Shown piece by piece: positions 16,274 to 24,463 of a stretch of 36,879 nt of DNA; position 1 is the first letter of the stretch; the number at the start of each line of letters is the position of its first letter. The position numbers and the translations under genes were made by a program. The stretch covers positions 1-36,879 of the forward strand of contig DYFM01000002.1 in NCBI GenBank assembly GCA_020725175.1. Reading direction: 5' to 3'. A model generated the notes under the pieces. The model saw nothing but the letters and a program-made list of their open reading frames with translations, was not told the DNA's origin and ran no database searches. Origin of the DNA: Candidatus Paceibacter sp. (GTDB taxonomy: Bacteria; Patescibacteriota; Patescibacteriia; Magasanikbacterales; UBA922).

Positions 16274-17674
16274 ATGCACGAACTTAAAAAACTCCCCCAA
16301 TCACAAGTAGAACTCACCATTACCGTAACTCCGACCGAATATGAATCGCACCTTCAAAAGGCCGCCGAGACCCTTTCTAAACGAGTAAATATTAAAGGCT
16401 TCCGACCCGGAAAAGTTCCTTTTGATATCCTAAAGCGTGAAGTGGGAGACATGAACCTGCTTCAAGAAGCGCTTGAGTCTATTGTTCAAGAAACGTACTA
16501 CAAAGCGGTGATTGAGGAAAAGCTTGATATCATTGGTGCACCAAAGATTGATGTTAAAAAAATTGCTCCAGGGAATGATGTGGTATACACAGCAGTAGTC
16601 GCACTTCTTCCAAAAATTCAGTTACCCGCTATTGATAAAATCAACGTGAAACGAGAAGCAAAAGAAGTGACCGAAAAGGAAATCAATGAAACACTTGATG
16701 CACTTCGCGGTATGCATGCCACCGAAGTAATCAAAGCCGGTAAGGCAGAAAAAACCGACAAGCTTCTTCTTGACCTGGACATGTTTATTGACAAGGTACC
16801 GGTAGAAGGTGGTCAAGCCAAAGACTATCAAGTATACCTCAGTGAAGAACATTACATCCCAGGATTCAATGAGCAAGTAAAAGGATTGCAAAAAGGAGAC
16901 GAGAAAGAATTTTCACTCGACTTTCCTTCTACACACTACCAAAAACATTTAGCCGGAAAGACCGTCGATTTCAAGGTGAAAGTAAAGGATGTATACGAGC
17001 GAACACTACCAGAAGCAAACGATGAATTTGCCAAAAAACTTGGTCAGAAAGATGCAGAAACATTAAAGGGTTTAATCAAATCAAACCTCACCGAGGAAGC
17101 ACAACGAAAGGCAGACCAAAAAGCAGAGGCGGAGATTCTCGAAAAGCTAATTGAAAAAACAACGTTTGAAGAAATTCCAGAAGTACTCATTGATTCTGAA
17201 CGCCAAAAAATGTTTTACGAACTACAGCGCGATCTAGAAAAACACGGTGTCAGTACTGAACAATATTTGGCTGACATAAAAAAGAATGAAAAAGAATTGT
17301 TTGAAGATTTCAAGCAACAAGCAGAAAAACGTGCCAAAGCAGCTCTCGTCTCTCGTGAAATTGCTAAAGAACACCACCTCCACGCCGACGATAGCGAGGT
17401 AGACGCGGAAATACAAATGATGAAACAAATGTACCAAGACAATACTGAGTATTTGGAAAACCTTAAGCGTATGGAGGTCCGTGACACTATCGCTGTTCAA
17501 ATACAAAATCGTAAAGTCATGCAGTGGCTCAAGGCAAAAATTCTCGGCGACCAACTCGTCAACGATCCACACTTAGCAGAGCTTGGTTGTAAAGACTGTA
17601 AAGATCACAAACATGATCACAAACACGACCATTCACATGACGATCATGATCACGCTCACGATCATAAACACTAG
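16274..17674 (+). CDS. tig: Trigger factor with histidine-rich C-terminal tail
   Basis: A 466-residue ribosome-associated chaperone and peptidyl-prolyl isomerase. The ribosome-docking signature GFRPGKVP lies at residues 42-49. The FKBP-like domain covers about 150-245 (LSEEHYIPGFNEQVKGLQ) and the helical chaperone domain about 250-430. The last ~25 residues are an unusual CxxC plus His/Asp-rich tail (CKDCKDHKHDHKHDHSHDDH...). Such tails bind Ni, Zn or Co and may add metal storage or delivery to chaperone work. The tail is not part of the core family. A terminator follows within 5 bp of the stop. The gene stands alone here, away from the clpP/clpX genes often found beside tig. Confidence 0.95.
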   Translation: MHELKKLPQSQVELTITVTPTEYESHLQKAAETLSKRVNIKGFRPGKVPFDILKREVGDMNLLQEALESIVQETYYKAVIEEKLDIIGAPKIDVKKIAPGNDVVYTAVVALLPKIQLPAIDKINVKREAKEVTEKEINETLDALRGMHATEVIKAGKAEKTDKLLLDLDMFIDKVPVEGGQAKDYQVYLSEEHYIPGFNEQVKGLQKGDEKEFSLDFPSTHYQKHLAGKTVDFKVKVKDVYERTLPEANDEFAKKLGQKDAETLKGLIKSNLTEEAQRKADQKAEAEILEKLIEKTTFEEIPEVLIDSERQKMFYELQRDLEKHGVSTEQYLADIKKNEKELFEDFKQQAEKRAKAALVSREIAKEHHLHADDSEVDAEIQMMKQMYQDNTEYLENLKRMEVRDTIAVQIQNRKVMQWLKAKILGDQLVNDPHLAELGCKDCKDHKHDHKHDHSHDDHDHAHDHKH

Positions 17675-17678
17675 CAAC

Positions 17679-17706
17679 AAAAGCGGTTCGAGTGAACCGC
17701 TTTTTT
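17679..17706 (+). terminator. Intrinsic terminator of tig
   Basis: AAAAGCGGTTC and GAACCGCTTTT pair around a GAGT loop, followed by a T run to 17706. Confidence 0.9.
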
Positions 17707-17798
17707 AAATTCCAAATGTCAAAACACAATTTCCAGGCTGGTGAATAGTCTTGCAACTATATATCCGTCTTGTATTTCCATTTCAAATCAAAACATAT

Positions 17799-18392
17799 CT
17801 AACTTTTCTTCACTGCAACAGCAACCATATATGTTTTTCCTTGTTTCAACTTTTTGTAATTCCCAAACACTTTATTAAAGTTTCTTTTTATGTATTCTTT
17901 CAGTCCGGAAATAACGACCACGTAAAACTTTCCATCTTTTTTGAGGTGTTTTTTTTGCGTCATTCATAATAATATACAAAAGCTCATTCCCGACCTTAGC
18001 AGGAAGATTTGAAACAATCACATCGAATTTCATATCCGGGACTTCAGAGAACGCATTATTTAAATATGTTGTATAGTTTCTTACTTTGTTTGTTTCTATA
18101 TTCTTATTAGCGTATTGTACAGCCACAAAATCCTTATCTACCATATGTACAGCCCCAAAAGAAGATAGTCTTGACGCCACAATTCCAATTGGTCCATAAC
18201 CACACCCAATATCAAGTACCATGTCTCCTGGTTTAATATCCATCTCCTGAATCAACAATCGTGACCCCTCATCAATTTCTGTAGGACTAAAAAGCCCCCC
18301 AGGTACTTTTGAAAGCCGTTTCTGAACCTCGTAAGACTGTTTTGAATTCAATATCCCTTCGAAGTGTTTGTATATCTTTTGATATCACACAT
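17799..18392 (-). pseudogene. Small-domain (RsmC-like) methyltransferase with two frame disruptions
   Basis: The central open frame (17875-18351) shows PGGLFSPTEIDEGSRLL, SAM motif I LDIGCGYGPIGI and the SNLPAK version of the NPP motif, typical of rRNA guanine-N2 methyltransferases (MTS domain). It ends abruptly in an unlike sequence. Skipping one base in the eight-A run at about 17949-17956 restores a continuous family-like end (KFYVVVISGLKEYIK ... MVAVAVKKS) that stops at 17799. At the 5' end an ATG at 18392 overlaps the stop of the DUF167 gene (TGATG), but its frame hits a stop after 14 codons, whereas the frame with the conserved domain lies one base away. The gene thus seems broken twice, or the A-run reading is a sequencing error or slippage site. 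Confidence 0.75.
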
Positions 18393-18613
18393 CATTCTTC
18401 AATAACAATTATTTTATTCCTCCCCGTCTCCCCTTTAACAATTTTCACTTTCGATTTCGCTACTCCAAACTCTTTACTCAATACTTCAATCAGTTGTTTG
18501 TTCGCCTTCCCATCAACCGGCGGTGCGGTAATTTTAACACGATAACTCATGTCATTCTCTTTACTCACTTTGTTTTCAGACGATCGAGGAATGACCTTAA
18601 CTTGTATCTTCAT
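18392..18613 (-). CDS. DUF167 (YggU-type) small protein
   Basis: A 73-residue protein matching the YggU/DUF167 fold: IQVKVIPRSSENKV at the start, then VKITAPPVDGKANKQLIE, then SKVKIVKGETGRNKIIVIE. The PPVDGKAN motif is the family hallmark. Its biochemical role is not established. It overlaps the start of the downstream methyltransferase by one base, indicating translational coupling. It takes the place where yidC would be expected after yidD. Confidence 0.88.
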   Translation of the reverse strand: MKIQVKVIPRSSENKVSKENDMSYRVKITAPPVDGKANKQLIEVLSKEFGVAKSKVKIVKGETGRNKIIVIEE

Positions 18614-18758
18614 AGATAAACCTTGAATATACCAACTATATCAACACATAACTCACACATGGCGGACAAATTTTGAAAACTCCTTAAACATATTCCAACA
18701 AACGTCTGTTCCTGATTTATGATATGTGTTATCTGTTACGTGCTATCGGTTCCATAAA

Positions 18759-19022
18759 TTACGGCAAATCAACCCCACCCTTGCTCCACGGATTACACCG
18801 TAGTATCCGCCAAACGGTTTTTATAATCCCAACAACAGCACCGCGTCTTTTTATCACTTGTTTCCCGTACTCACTGCAGGTGGGATAAAACCGACAATAA
18901 CCCATCGGATACACTTTTTTTGCCCAAAAACTATGATCCGGAGAGAGGATTGTTTGGTACACGTGAATAATCCAAACCAGAATCATTCGTGGGAGATGAA
19001 AAAAAAATTTTAGAATACTCAT
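18759..19022 (-). CDS. yidD: Membrane protein insertion efficiency factor YidD
   Basis: This 87-residue protein has the YidD pattern: an N-terminal amphipathic/hydrophobic stretch followed by YQTILSPDHSF, CRFYPTCSEYGKQVI and RCNPWSKGGVD, with the conserved cysteines. YidD aids YidC in inserting membrane proteins. The ATG at 19022 begins MSILKFF; the longer frame would run into a low-complexity word tract. It follows rnpA as in most bacteria, but the next gene is DUF167, not yidC. Confidence 0.92.
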   Translation of the reverse strand: MSILKFFFHLPRMILVWIIHVYQTILSPDHSFWAKKVYPMGYCRFYPTCSEYGKQVIKRRGAVVGIIKTVWRILRCNPWSKGGVDLP

Positions 19023-19064
19023 AGAGGTTAATTTCCAAATATCAAATTCCAATTTCCAAATTAG
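19023..19064. repeat. AATTTCCAA word-repeat tract
   Basis: Five near-copies of the word AATTTCCAAAT/CAAATTCC lie head to tail upstream of yidD. Similar tracts lie at 17705-17735 and 29612-29645. Confidence 0.55.
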
Positions 19065-19121
19065 TTGATGTAGGCAATTGCAAAGACAGTGCTTTAGGTA
19101 TTGCCGTATATGATTTTTAGG

Positions 19122-19499
19122 TTACACCAAGACTCTAGCTTTTCGTAATACAAATGTTATATTCTGTTCAATTTCCTGATAATCTTTTCCTAACATGTTT
19201 GGACTCGCCATAAAAGCCATCAGATACCCCGGTTGAATACGATTTTCTTTCAACAACAATCGGACGACTTCACGCATCTGCCGCTTCAGACGATTTCGTT
19301 CAACCGCTTTTTTACTTACTTTGACACTCACCACAAATCCAATCTTTAGATCTCCCACTGAATATTTTCTCCGCGGATACTTCTCCGGATCAATTTTCCA
19401 TATTTTCAACCCCAGCAGGTTCGCACCAACAAAACGGCCTTCTTGGTAAAGGATTTCATAGTCTTTCATGTGTTTTAGACGGTGTTGAGAGGGAAGCAT
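19122..19499 (-). CDS. rnpA: Ribonuclease P protein component
   Basis: The 125-residue basic protein carries the RNase P protein signature RNRLKRQMREVVR near residues 68-80. The start MLPSQHRLKHMKDYEILYQ is family-like (normally LP...RL...F). It binds the RNase P RNA and helps it cleave tRNA 5' leaders. The residue at the usual Phe of the start region is Tyr. It is separated from upstream rpmH by a 229-bp gap with a nested inverted repeat, so it may be transcribed on its own. Confidence 0.93.
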   Translation of the reverse strand: MLPSQHRLKHMKDYEILYQEGRFVGANLLGLKIWKIDPEKYPRRKYSVGDLKIGFVVSVKVSKKAVERNRLKRQMREVVRLLLKENRIQPGYLMAFMASPNMLGKDYQEIEQNITFVLRKARVLV

Positions 19500-19514
19500 A
19501 TCTAGTGATTTTAC

Positions 19515-19679
19515 GGATTACGGATAATACGGAGGTACAGATAGATGTTTTGCAGAATAAGCCAATAAGCAAAATAGGCAAACTAAGCACATAAAATACA
19601 ATAGTGTATTTTGCTTACTCTGCTTACATACATATTCTATCTCTATCAATAATCCGTACCTCCGTATTATCCGTAATCC
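19515..19679. repeat. Nested inverted repeat between rnpA and rpmH
   Basis: Perfect 24-bp arms (19515-19538 and 19656-19679, starting GGATTACGGATAATACGG) enclose a second pair, TAAGCAAAATA/TATTTTGCTTA at 19566-19576 and 19607-19617, and a third, AAAATACA/TGTATTTT at 19593-19612. The whole can form a 165-bp cruciform. It has no open frame, so it resembles a miniature palindromic element or a fold-back word-repeat tract. Confidence 0.8.
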
Positions 19680-19695
19680 ATAACACCAGTATATC

Positions 19696-19720
19696 AAAAA
19701 GACCCCGTTTGTTCGAGGTC
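19696..19720 (-). terminator. Intrinsic terminator of rpmH
   Basis: On the minus strand GACCTCG-AACAAA-CGGGGTC is followed by five Ts, 8 bp after the rpmH stop. Confidence 0.75.
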
Positions 19721-19728
19721 CTTTGGTG

Positions 19729-19908
19729 TTATTTCGTTAACTTTCGGCGCAGTTTTCGACCGCGTTCATTACTTACTGTGAGTTTCTTGCGGCCTTTTGT
19801 TCGGCGACGCTTGAGAACGATGCGACCATTTTTGGTACTCATACGGGCTCGGAAGCCGTGTGACTTGGCACGCTTACGTTTTTTTGGCTGATAGGTTCGC
19901 TTTGGCAT
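19729..19908 (-). CDS. rpmH: 50S ribosomal protein L34
   Basis: A 59-residue, very basic protein with the L34 signature [20 protein letters not shown] and then [15 protein letters not shown]. It is longer than the usual 44-47 residues: about 14 extra basic residues ([14 protein letters not shown]) follow the normal end. The ATG at 19908 is fixed by the family N-terminus. It heads the minus-strand rpmH-rnpA-yidD group that faces dnaA across the putative origin. Confidence 0.95.
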   Translation of the reverse strand: MPKRTYQPKKRKRAKSHGFRARMSTKNGRIVLKRRRTKGRKKLTVSNERGRKLRRKLTK

Positions 19909-20223
19909 ACACGTAATAGATTGATGATTGGATAATTTGTATAGTTCCGATACAAAAAATCTTTCGGTGCGAGGAGTATAGCTGAGTAAAGGGAAAATGT
20001 CAAGTTTATAACACGTAATTTTGTATACAACCACCGACTGGAGAAGCTGCCACGATGTAACACACCTATTTTTAACAATATTATGAACAAATCACTCAGA
20101 TCAACTTAGCCGGGGTTAATTTCCACCAGCTGCATATCAATAAATTCCCGCCATACCCCCTACTTTAGAGGAAGGATGGGGGCTGTAGGTGGATTGAATA
20201 TCAACCCAACAAGTTTTCCACAA

Positions 20224-20408
20224 CTATCCACAGTGAAAAAACTGCTAAACATAAATAAAATTTTGTTTTTCCTCAGAGCATGCTATATTATCCCCAGCTT
20301 TTTTCTATCAAATTGGGCATTTTTGTCCCTACTTATCCACACTCTCCACAACTTATCCACACATTACCCACTTTTTGGCTACTTCTAGCAATTTTTTCCT
20401 GTGAATAA
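20224..20408. other. DnaA boxes upstream of dnaA (putative oriC part)
   Basis: Perfect TTATCCACA boxes lie at 20333-20341 and 20353-20361. TTATCCCCA is at 20288, TGTGAATAA at 20400-20408 and a near box (CTATCCACA) at 20224. An AT-rich stretch to 20590 could serve as unwinding region. TACAAT at 20415-20420 next to the last box may be the dnaA -10, suggesting DnaA autoregulation. The rpmH-dnaA gap is a common oriC position. Apart from these sites, the 700-bp gap shows no gene. Confidence 0.7.
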
Positions 20409-20608
20409 ATATGGTACAATGGGACTCACACGAAAGCCATACATTTTTACACGGCTTCGGTAAGACACACATCACAAAAAATACCAATAAAATAGCTAAA
20501 ATAAAACAAAAAATATAAAACCCAAGTACACCAACCTTCAAAATACAAAAATTACACCCACCAACACCCGAAGCAAACAAATAAACCATTCATCCAATCA
20601 ACTCTTCT

Positions 20609-21988
20609 ATGACAAATTTTGAGATTTGGGATGCGGTTCTGGCAGATTTTGAACTGCGAGTTTCCAAAGCAAACTTTACTACCTGGTTCAAACACACCGG
20701 CATCGCGACATTCCAGGAGGGGCAGGTTGTTATCTGTGTTCCCAATCAGTTTACCAAGAGCTGGCTTGAGAAAAAATATCATTCTGACCTTATAAAAACC
20801 CTGGAGCGCGTTACCGGCCGACCGGTAAAAAAGATTGATTACCATGTCGACCAACTCAAAAATATAGAAGAAAAAGAGTGTACTGTCTCTGAGCGTCCGA
20901 TTGTTTCCTCTATTTCAAACCCGATTTACTCCGTTCCAAAAACCACTCTCGCTTCACAGTACAACCTAAACCCCAAGTACACATTCAACACCTTTATTGT
21001 TGGAAAGGCAAACGAGCTAGCCCACGCCGCGGCTCAGGCAGTAGCCGCAAGACCAGGCGAAGCGTACAACCCCCTCTTTATCTATGGTGGTGTAGGATTG
21101 GGAAAGACCCACCTGATCCAAGCAATTGGCCACACCATGCTTGAGGCCAATCCTCAAACTCGCATTTTATATGTGAGTATGGAAAAATTCACCAACGAAT
21201 TCATTGCTGCCGTAAAAGAAGGACGAGCGAAAGAATTTAAAGAACGGTACCGAAATGTTGATTTGCTTTTAATTGACGATATTCAGTTTATTGGTGGAAA
21301 AGAACAAACCCAAGAGGAGTTCTTTCACACCTTTAACGAATTACATCAGAACTCAAAACAGGTTGTCTTAACCAGTGACCGCCCACCAAAAGCTATCCCC
21401 ACCCTTGAAGATCGTTTACGCAGCCGATTTGAATGGGGAATGATTGTAGACATCGGTTCACCTGACCTAGAAACTCGACGAGCTATTCTCCAAGCCAAAG
21501 CACAAGAAAAAAAGTTTTTCTTACCGGACGAACTAGCACAACTTATCGCCGCCAATGTGCAGAGTAACATTCGTGAACTTGAAGGCGCTCTCAATAAAAT
21601 TATCGCCTACCATGAACTCAAAAACATGGAACCCTCCAAAGAGTCCATCAAGTCAATTCTCGCAACCGCCGCTATCCAACACACTAGAAAATCAGCCACA
21701 CCTCGCGATATTGTTGCGGCAGTTATCAAGTATTATGATGTTCAAGAGATCGATATTCTCGGAAAAAGCCGAGAAAAGAAGTTGTCGTTTCCTCGTCAAA
21801 TTATCATGTACCTCATGCGAGAAGAACTCAAACTCTCCTTCCCAGCAATTGGTGATGAGCTAGGGGGACGTGATCACACCACAGCGATGCATGCACACAC
21901 CAAAATATTGAATGAGGTGGAAAACGATCTCAAACTCAAACAAGATATTGAATCTATTAAGCAACAATTGTACGCGGAGAGCGTATAG
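20609..21988 (+). CDS. dnaA: Chromosomal replication initiator protein DnaA
   Basis: The 459-residue protein has all four DnaA domains. An N-terminal helicase-interaction domain (1-~78, FEIWDAVLADFEL) and a short linker (~80-115) precede the AAA+ core with Walker A GGVGLGKTH (160-168) and Walker B LLLIDDIQFI (219-228). A C-terminal DNA-binding domain with the signature GGRDHTTAMHAH follows (about 424-435). It binds DnaA boxes and ATP to open the origin and load the helicase. The linker domain is shorter than in E. coli. Boxes lie on both sides of the gene and at 10626-10882. No Shine-Dalgarno site is visible before the ATG. Confidence 0.97.
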   Translation: MTNFEIWDAVLADFELRVSKANFTTWFKHTGIATFQEGQVVICVPNQFTKSWLEKKYHSDLIKTLERVTGRPVKKIDYHVDQLKNIEEKECTVSERPIVSSISNPIYSVPKTTLASQYNLNPKYTFNTFIVGKANELAHAAAQAVAARPGEAYNPLFIYGGVGLGKTHLIQAIGHTMLEANPQTRILYVSMEKFTNEFIAAVKEGRAKEFKERYRNVDLLLIDDIQFIGGKEQTQEEFFHTFNELHQNSKQVVLTSDRPPKAIPTLEDRLRSRFEWGMIVDIGSPDLETRRAILQAKAQEKKFFLPDELAQLIAANVQSNIRELEGALNKIIAYHELKNMEPSKESIKSILATAAIQHTRKSATPRDIVAAVIKYYDVQEIDILGKSREKKLSFPRQIIMYLMREELKLSFPAIGDELGGRDHTTAMHAHTKILNEVENDLKLKQDIESIKQQLYAESV

Positions 21989-21994
21989 GCAGAT

Positions 21995-22082
21995 ACGAAT
22001 TACGAATCTTTCGAATATTCGAATAAACACCCATTCCCTTTTAGTATCCTTCTCATATTCGTACATTCGGAAGATTCGTAAA
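21995..22082. repeat. TTCGAA/TTCGTA word-repeat tract after dnaA
   Basis: ACGAATTACGAATC, TTCGAATATTCGAAT, TATTCGTACATTCGG and GATTCGTAAAT follow one another. The words are of the same family as those at 11428-11577 and 29948-29995. Confidence 0.6.
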
Positions 22083-22092
22083 TGAGTTTCCC

Positions 22093-22175
22093 CGCCGCAA
22101 GCGGACGAGGTATCACTATAGGAAAATCCGTAGCAAGCTACGGGAAATAAGACCCTCGTCCGCCTTGGGCGGATT
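22093..22175. other. Branched hairpin structure in the dnaA-dnaN gap
   Basis: GCGGACGAGG (22101-22110) pairs with CCTCGTCCGC (22154-22163) and encloses CCGTAGC-AA-GCTACGG (22128-22143). Small flanking stems CCGC/GCGG and CCGCC/GGCGG lie at both ends. The T tract is poor, so it is more like a REP-type palindrome than a terminator. Confidence 0.65.
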
Positions 22176-22253
22176 CAAACCTAAAAAAATTTCAAACAAA
22201 CCAGGATAAGCTGTGGACGAAATAAGTATAAGTATGCGGACAACATATTATCT

Positions 22254-22400
22254 CTATCCCCACAAGTTGTGTACAATAGTATCACTTATCCCCACTATAA
22301 AATACCCACTCTAATTGTCCCCACCCTTCATACACACAATCACAAAATCTATCCCCACCAACAAATCGCTTAACATAAAACAAATATCACCTTATCCCCA
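22254..22400. other. Four yTATCCCCA boxes between dnaA and dnaN
   Basis: CTATCCCCA at 22254 and 22349 and TTATCCCCA at 22286 and 22392 all lie in the same orientation in an AT-rich region. They differ from the consensus DnaA box by one or two bases and may be weak or lineage-specific DnaA sites of oriC. TACAAT at 22272-22277 could be a -10 for dnaN. The remaining sequence to 22621 is AT-rich without a gene. Confidence 0.55.
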
Positions 22401-22621
22401 CTGTCCACACCCCTTATTACTTATTACTAGATATATAAATATATAAATTGATTGAACTGGAACGGATTGGGTTGTTGGGTAAAAGAAATACAAAACAGTA
22501 AAACAAACCATGTTGAAGGTAATGAAAAAACACAAAATACTTTTTAATCGGTAAACAAACCAACTCTTTATTTTATTAACATATAAATCACTTCCCTTCT
22601 AATTCTTAACATCACCAGTAT

Positions 22622-23746
22622 ATGCGTTTTACTTGTACTAGAGAGAATCTCCATCAGGCACTGAGTGTAGTGGGTGGTGTTTCAAGTAAGCAGGTCAACT
22701 TACCGATTCTTTCGAATATTTACATCGAGGCAAAAGAATCAAACGTGGAGGTGGTGAGTACTGATCTTGAAATTGCTGTTCGGGTTCGAGTTCGGGCAAA
22801 AGTGGATGAGCCAGGGGTATTTACCGTGCCGGCAAAGACATTTTCTGACTATGTATCACTTATTACAGACGCGCAGGTGAGTGTTTCACTTACCGGTAAT
22901 GAATTGAAGGTAGAGAATGGTCAAAGTAGTACAAAAATCAAAGGAATGCCGGCTGAAGACTACCCGGTCATTCCTGAGATACAAGAAGACCATGGGTATG
23001 TGTTTGATCGGGAGGAGTTGAAAGAGGGGCTGGCACGAGTGATTATTGCGACCGCAAAAACAGACATGCGTCCGGAGCTCTCTGGGGTATATATGGGGTT
23101 TTTTACCGAACGGCACGCTGGTTTAGTACTTGCCGCGACTGACTCGTATCGTTTATCGGAAAAGAGAGTGAAGGTGCAGAATGGTGAGGATCAGCTTATG
23201 GCGATTTTACCAGGAAAAACGGCACAGGAAGTTGCTCGACTCCTTTCCCTTGCCAAAGGTGAAGATGGGGATAACATGGTGCATGTATTTCTCAGTGATT
23301 CACAATTTGGGTTGAGAATAGATGGAATTGAACTAACGAGTCGTTTGGTGGAAGGTAGATATCCAGACTATGCACAAATTATCCCCACCGAGTTTAAGAC
23401 GGTAGCAACAGCACCGGCAGATTTATTGGTAAAGAAAATTAAAGCGGCGAGTTTGTTTAGTACTACCGGGGTTAATGGTGTAACGATGAATATTTCTGCT
23501 TCAGATAAACAAATTCATATTTCTTCTCTGAGTAATCAGACTGGTGAACACAATTCTTCACTTGAAGTTGAGGTGACTGGTGAGGATAATGCTATTCTTC
23601 TAAACTTTCGCTACACACTTGATGGATTGCAGCAAATGGTGGACGGCGAGGTGGAGTTTTGTGTGAATAGTGGTGACGCGCCCTGTGTCTTCCGACCAGT
23701 AGGGAAAGAAGATTTTTTGTATATTGTGATGCCGATACGTAAGTAG
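22622..23746 (+). CDS. dnaN: DNA polymerase III beta subunit (sliding clamp)
   Basis: The 374-residue product matches the beta clamp over its whole length, with three repeated domains. The N-terminus MRFTCTRENLHQALSVVGGV, the LPILSNIYIEAK segment, RLVEGRYPDY in the second/third-domain region, and the C-terminal FLYIVMPIRK are typical. It forms the dimeric ring that tethers replicative polymerase to DNA and binds partner proteins. It follows dnaA with a 630-bp gap that contains origin-like repeats, so it probably has its own promoter. Confidence 0.97.
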   Translation: MRFTCTRENLHQALSVVGGVSSKQVNLPILSNIYIEAKESNVEVVSTDLEIAVRVRVRAKVDEPGVFTVPAKTFSDYVSLITDAQVSVSLTGNELKVENGQSSTKIKGMPAEDYPVIPEIQEDHGYVFDREELKEGLARVIIATAKTDMRPELSGVYMGFFTERHAGLVLAATDSYRLSEKRVKVQNGEDQLMAILPGKTAQEVARLLSLAKGEDGDNMVHVFLSDSQFGLRIDGIELTSRLVEGRYPDYAQIIPTEFKTVATAPADLLVKKIKAASLFSTTGVNGVTMNISASDKQIHISSLSNQTGEHNSSLEVEVTGEDNAILLNFRYTLDGLQQMVDGEVEFCVNSGDAPCVFRPVGKEDFLYIVMPIRK

Positions 23747-23798
23747 TTTTCAAAATAAAGAATGAGAAAGCTTACTGTTAGGTTAGTTGAAAATTTTT

Positions 23799-24359
23799 AT
23801 GGAAATAAAAAGAGGTGGGGGGCGTTCTGTAGAACAGTGTGAGATGGTACCGAAGCGGTATTCTGTTGGGTTTGATGTGAACCATTTCGGGGATGAAGAG
23901 ATACCTATTAGTGTAATGCTTTTTCAGCAACGGTATGGTTCAACCTGGATCCCAGGTGAAATAAACGAATGGTGGGAGAGAATTTGTAGAGAAAACGGCT
24001 ACAAATCTAATGATTCTAAGCTTGATAAAATGGTTTATCATTTTATTGAACTTGCTAGAAATGCGCATCAGTATGCAGGAAGTGGAGAGCTATCTATTTT
24101 GTTTGAAAGTGACCAGGTGGTATTTGAGGTTTCTGATAATGGTGAAGGTATAGAGAGTGAGGCAGAGGTGAAAATAATTTTATCAATGGGGCATGGTTTA
24201 TGTGAAGTAAAAAAATTTGCTGACACTTTTCTTCTTGAGACAGGGGGGAGGAGGTATGAAAAAATAAAGGGAAAGAAGGGGTTGGTAGTGGCGGTTGTGC
24301 CTGGGGGAACCAAGGGTTTGAGAGTTAGGTTCAGTAAAAAGTATAAAATAAATGGATAA
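23799..24359 (+). CDS. GHKL (HATPase_c) domain protein, anti-sigma-kinase-like
   Basis: A 186-residue protein with ATP-binding boxes of the GHKL fold: N box ELARNAHQYAG, G1 box VSDNGEGI and G2-like GHGL. The N-terminal ~70 residues are not recognisable. The lack of a histidine phosphoacceptor domain and the small size suggest a stand-alone serine kinase or regulatory ATPase of the RsbW/SpoIIAB kind, but the partner is not apparent. The ATG at 23799 is preferred to the TTG at 23787. It lies 52 bp after dnaN and may be cotranscribed. A terminator follows. Confidence 0.72.
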   Translation: MEIKRGGGRSVEQCEMVPKRYSVGFDVNHFGDEEIPISVMLFQQRYGSTWIPGEINEWWERICRENGYKSNDSKLDKMVYHFIELARNAHQYAGSGELSILFESDQVVFEVSDNGEGIESEAEVKIILSMGHGLCEVKKFADTFLLETGGRRYEKIKGKKGLVVAVVPGGTKGLRVRFSKKYKING

Positions 24360-24363
24360 AGTC

Positions 24364-24393
24364 AAAAAAAGAGGATTGAAAGCCTCTTTTTTT
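24364..24393 (+). terminator. Intrinsic terminator after the GHKL gene
   Basis: AGAGG and CCTCT flank ATTGAAAG, with A and T runs of seven on either side, so it can also work in reverse. Confidence 0.85.
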
Positions 24394-24463
24394 GATTCCC
24401 TTGCTCTGTTTACAGTATACTGCTACAGTACGTACATCTTCTTGTATTTTTAATTCCCCCTCT

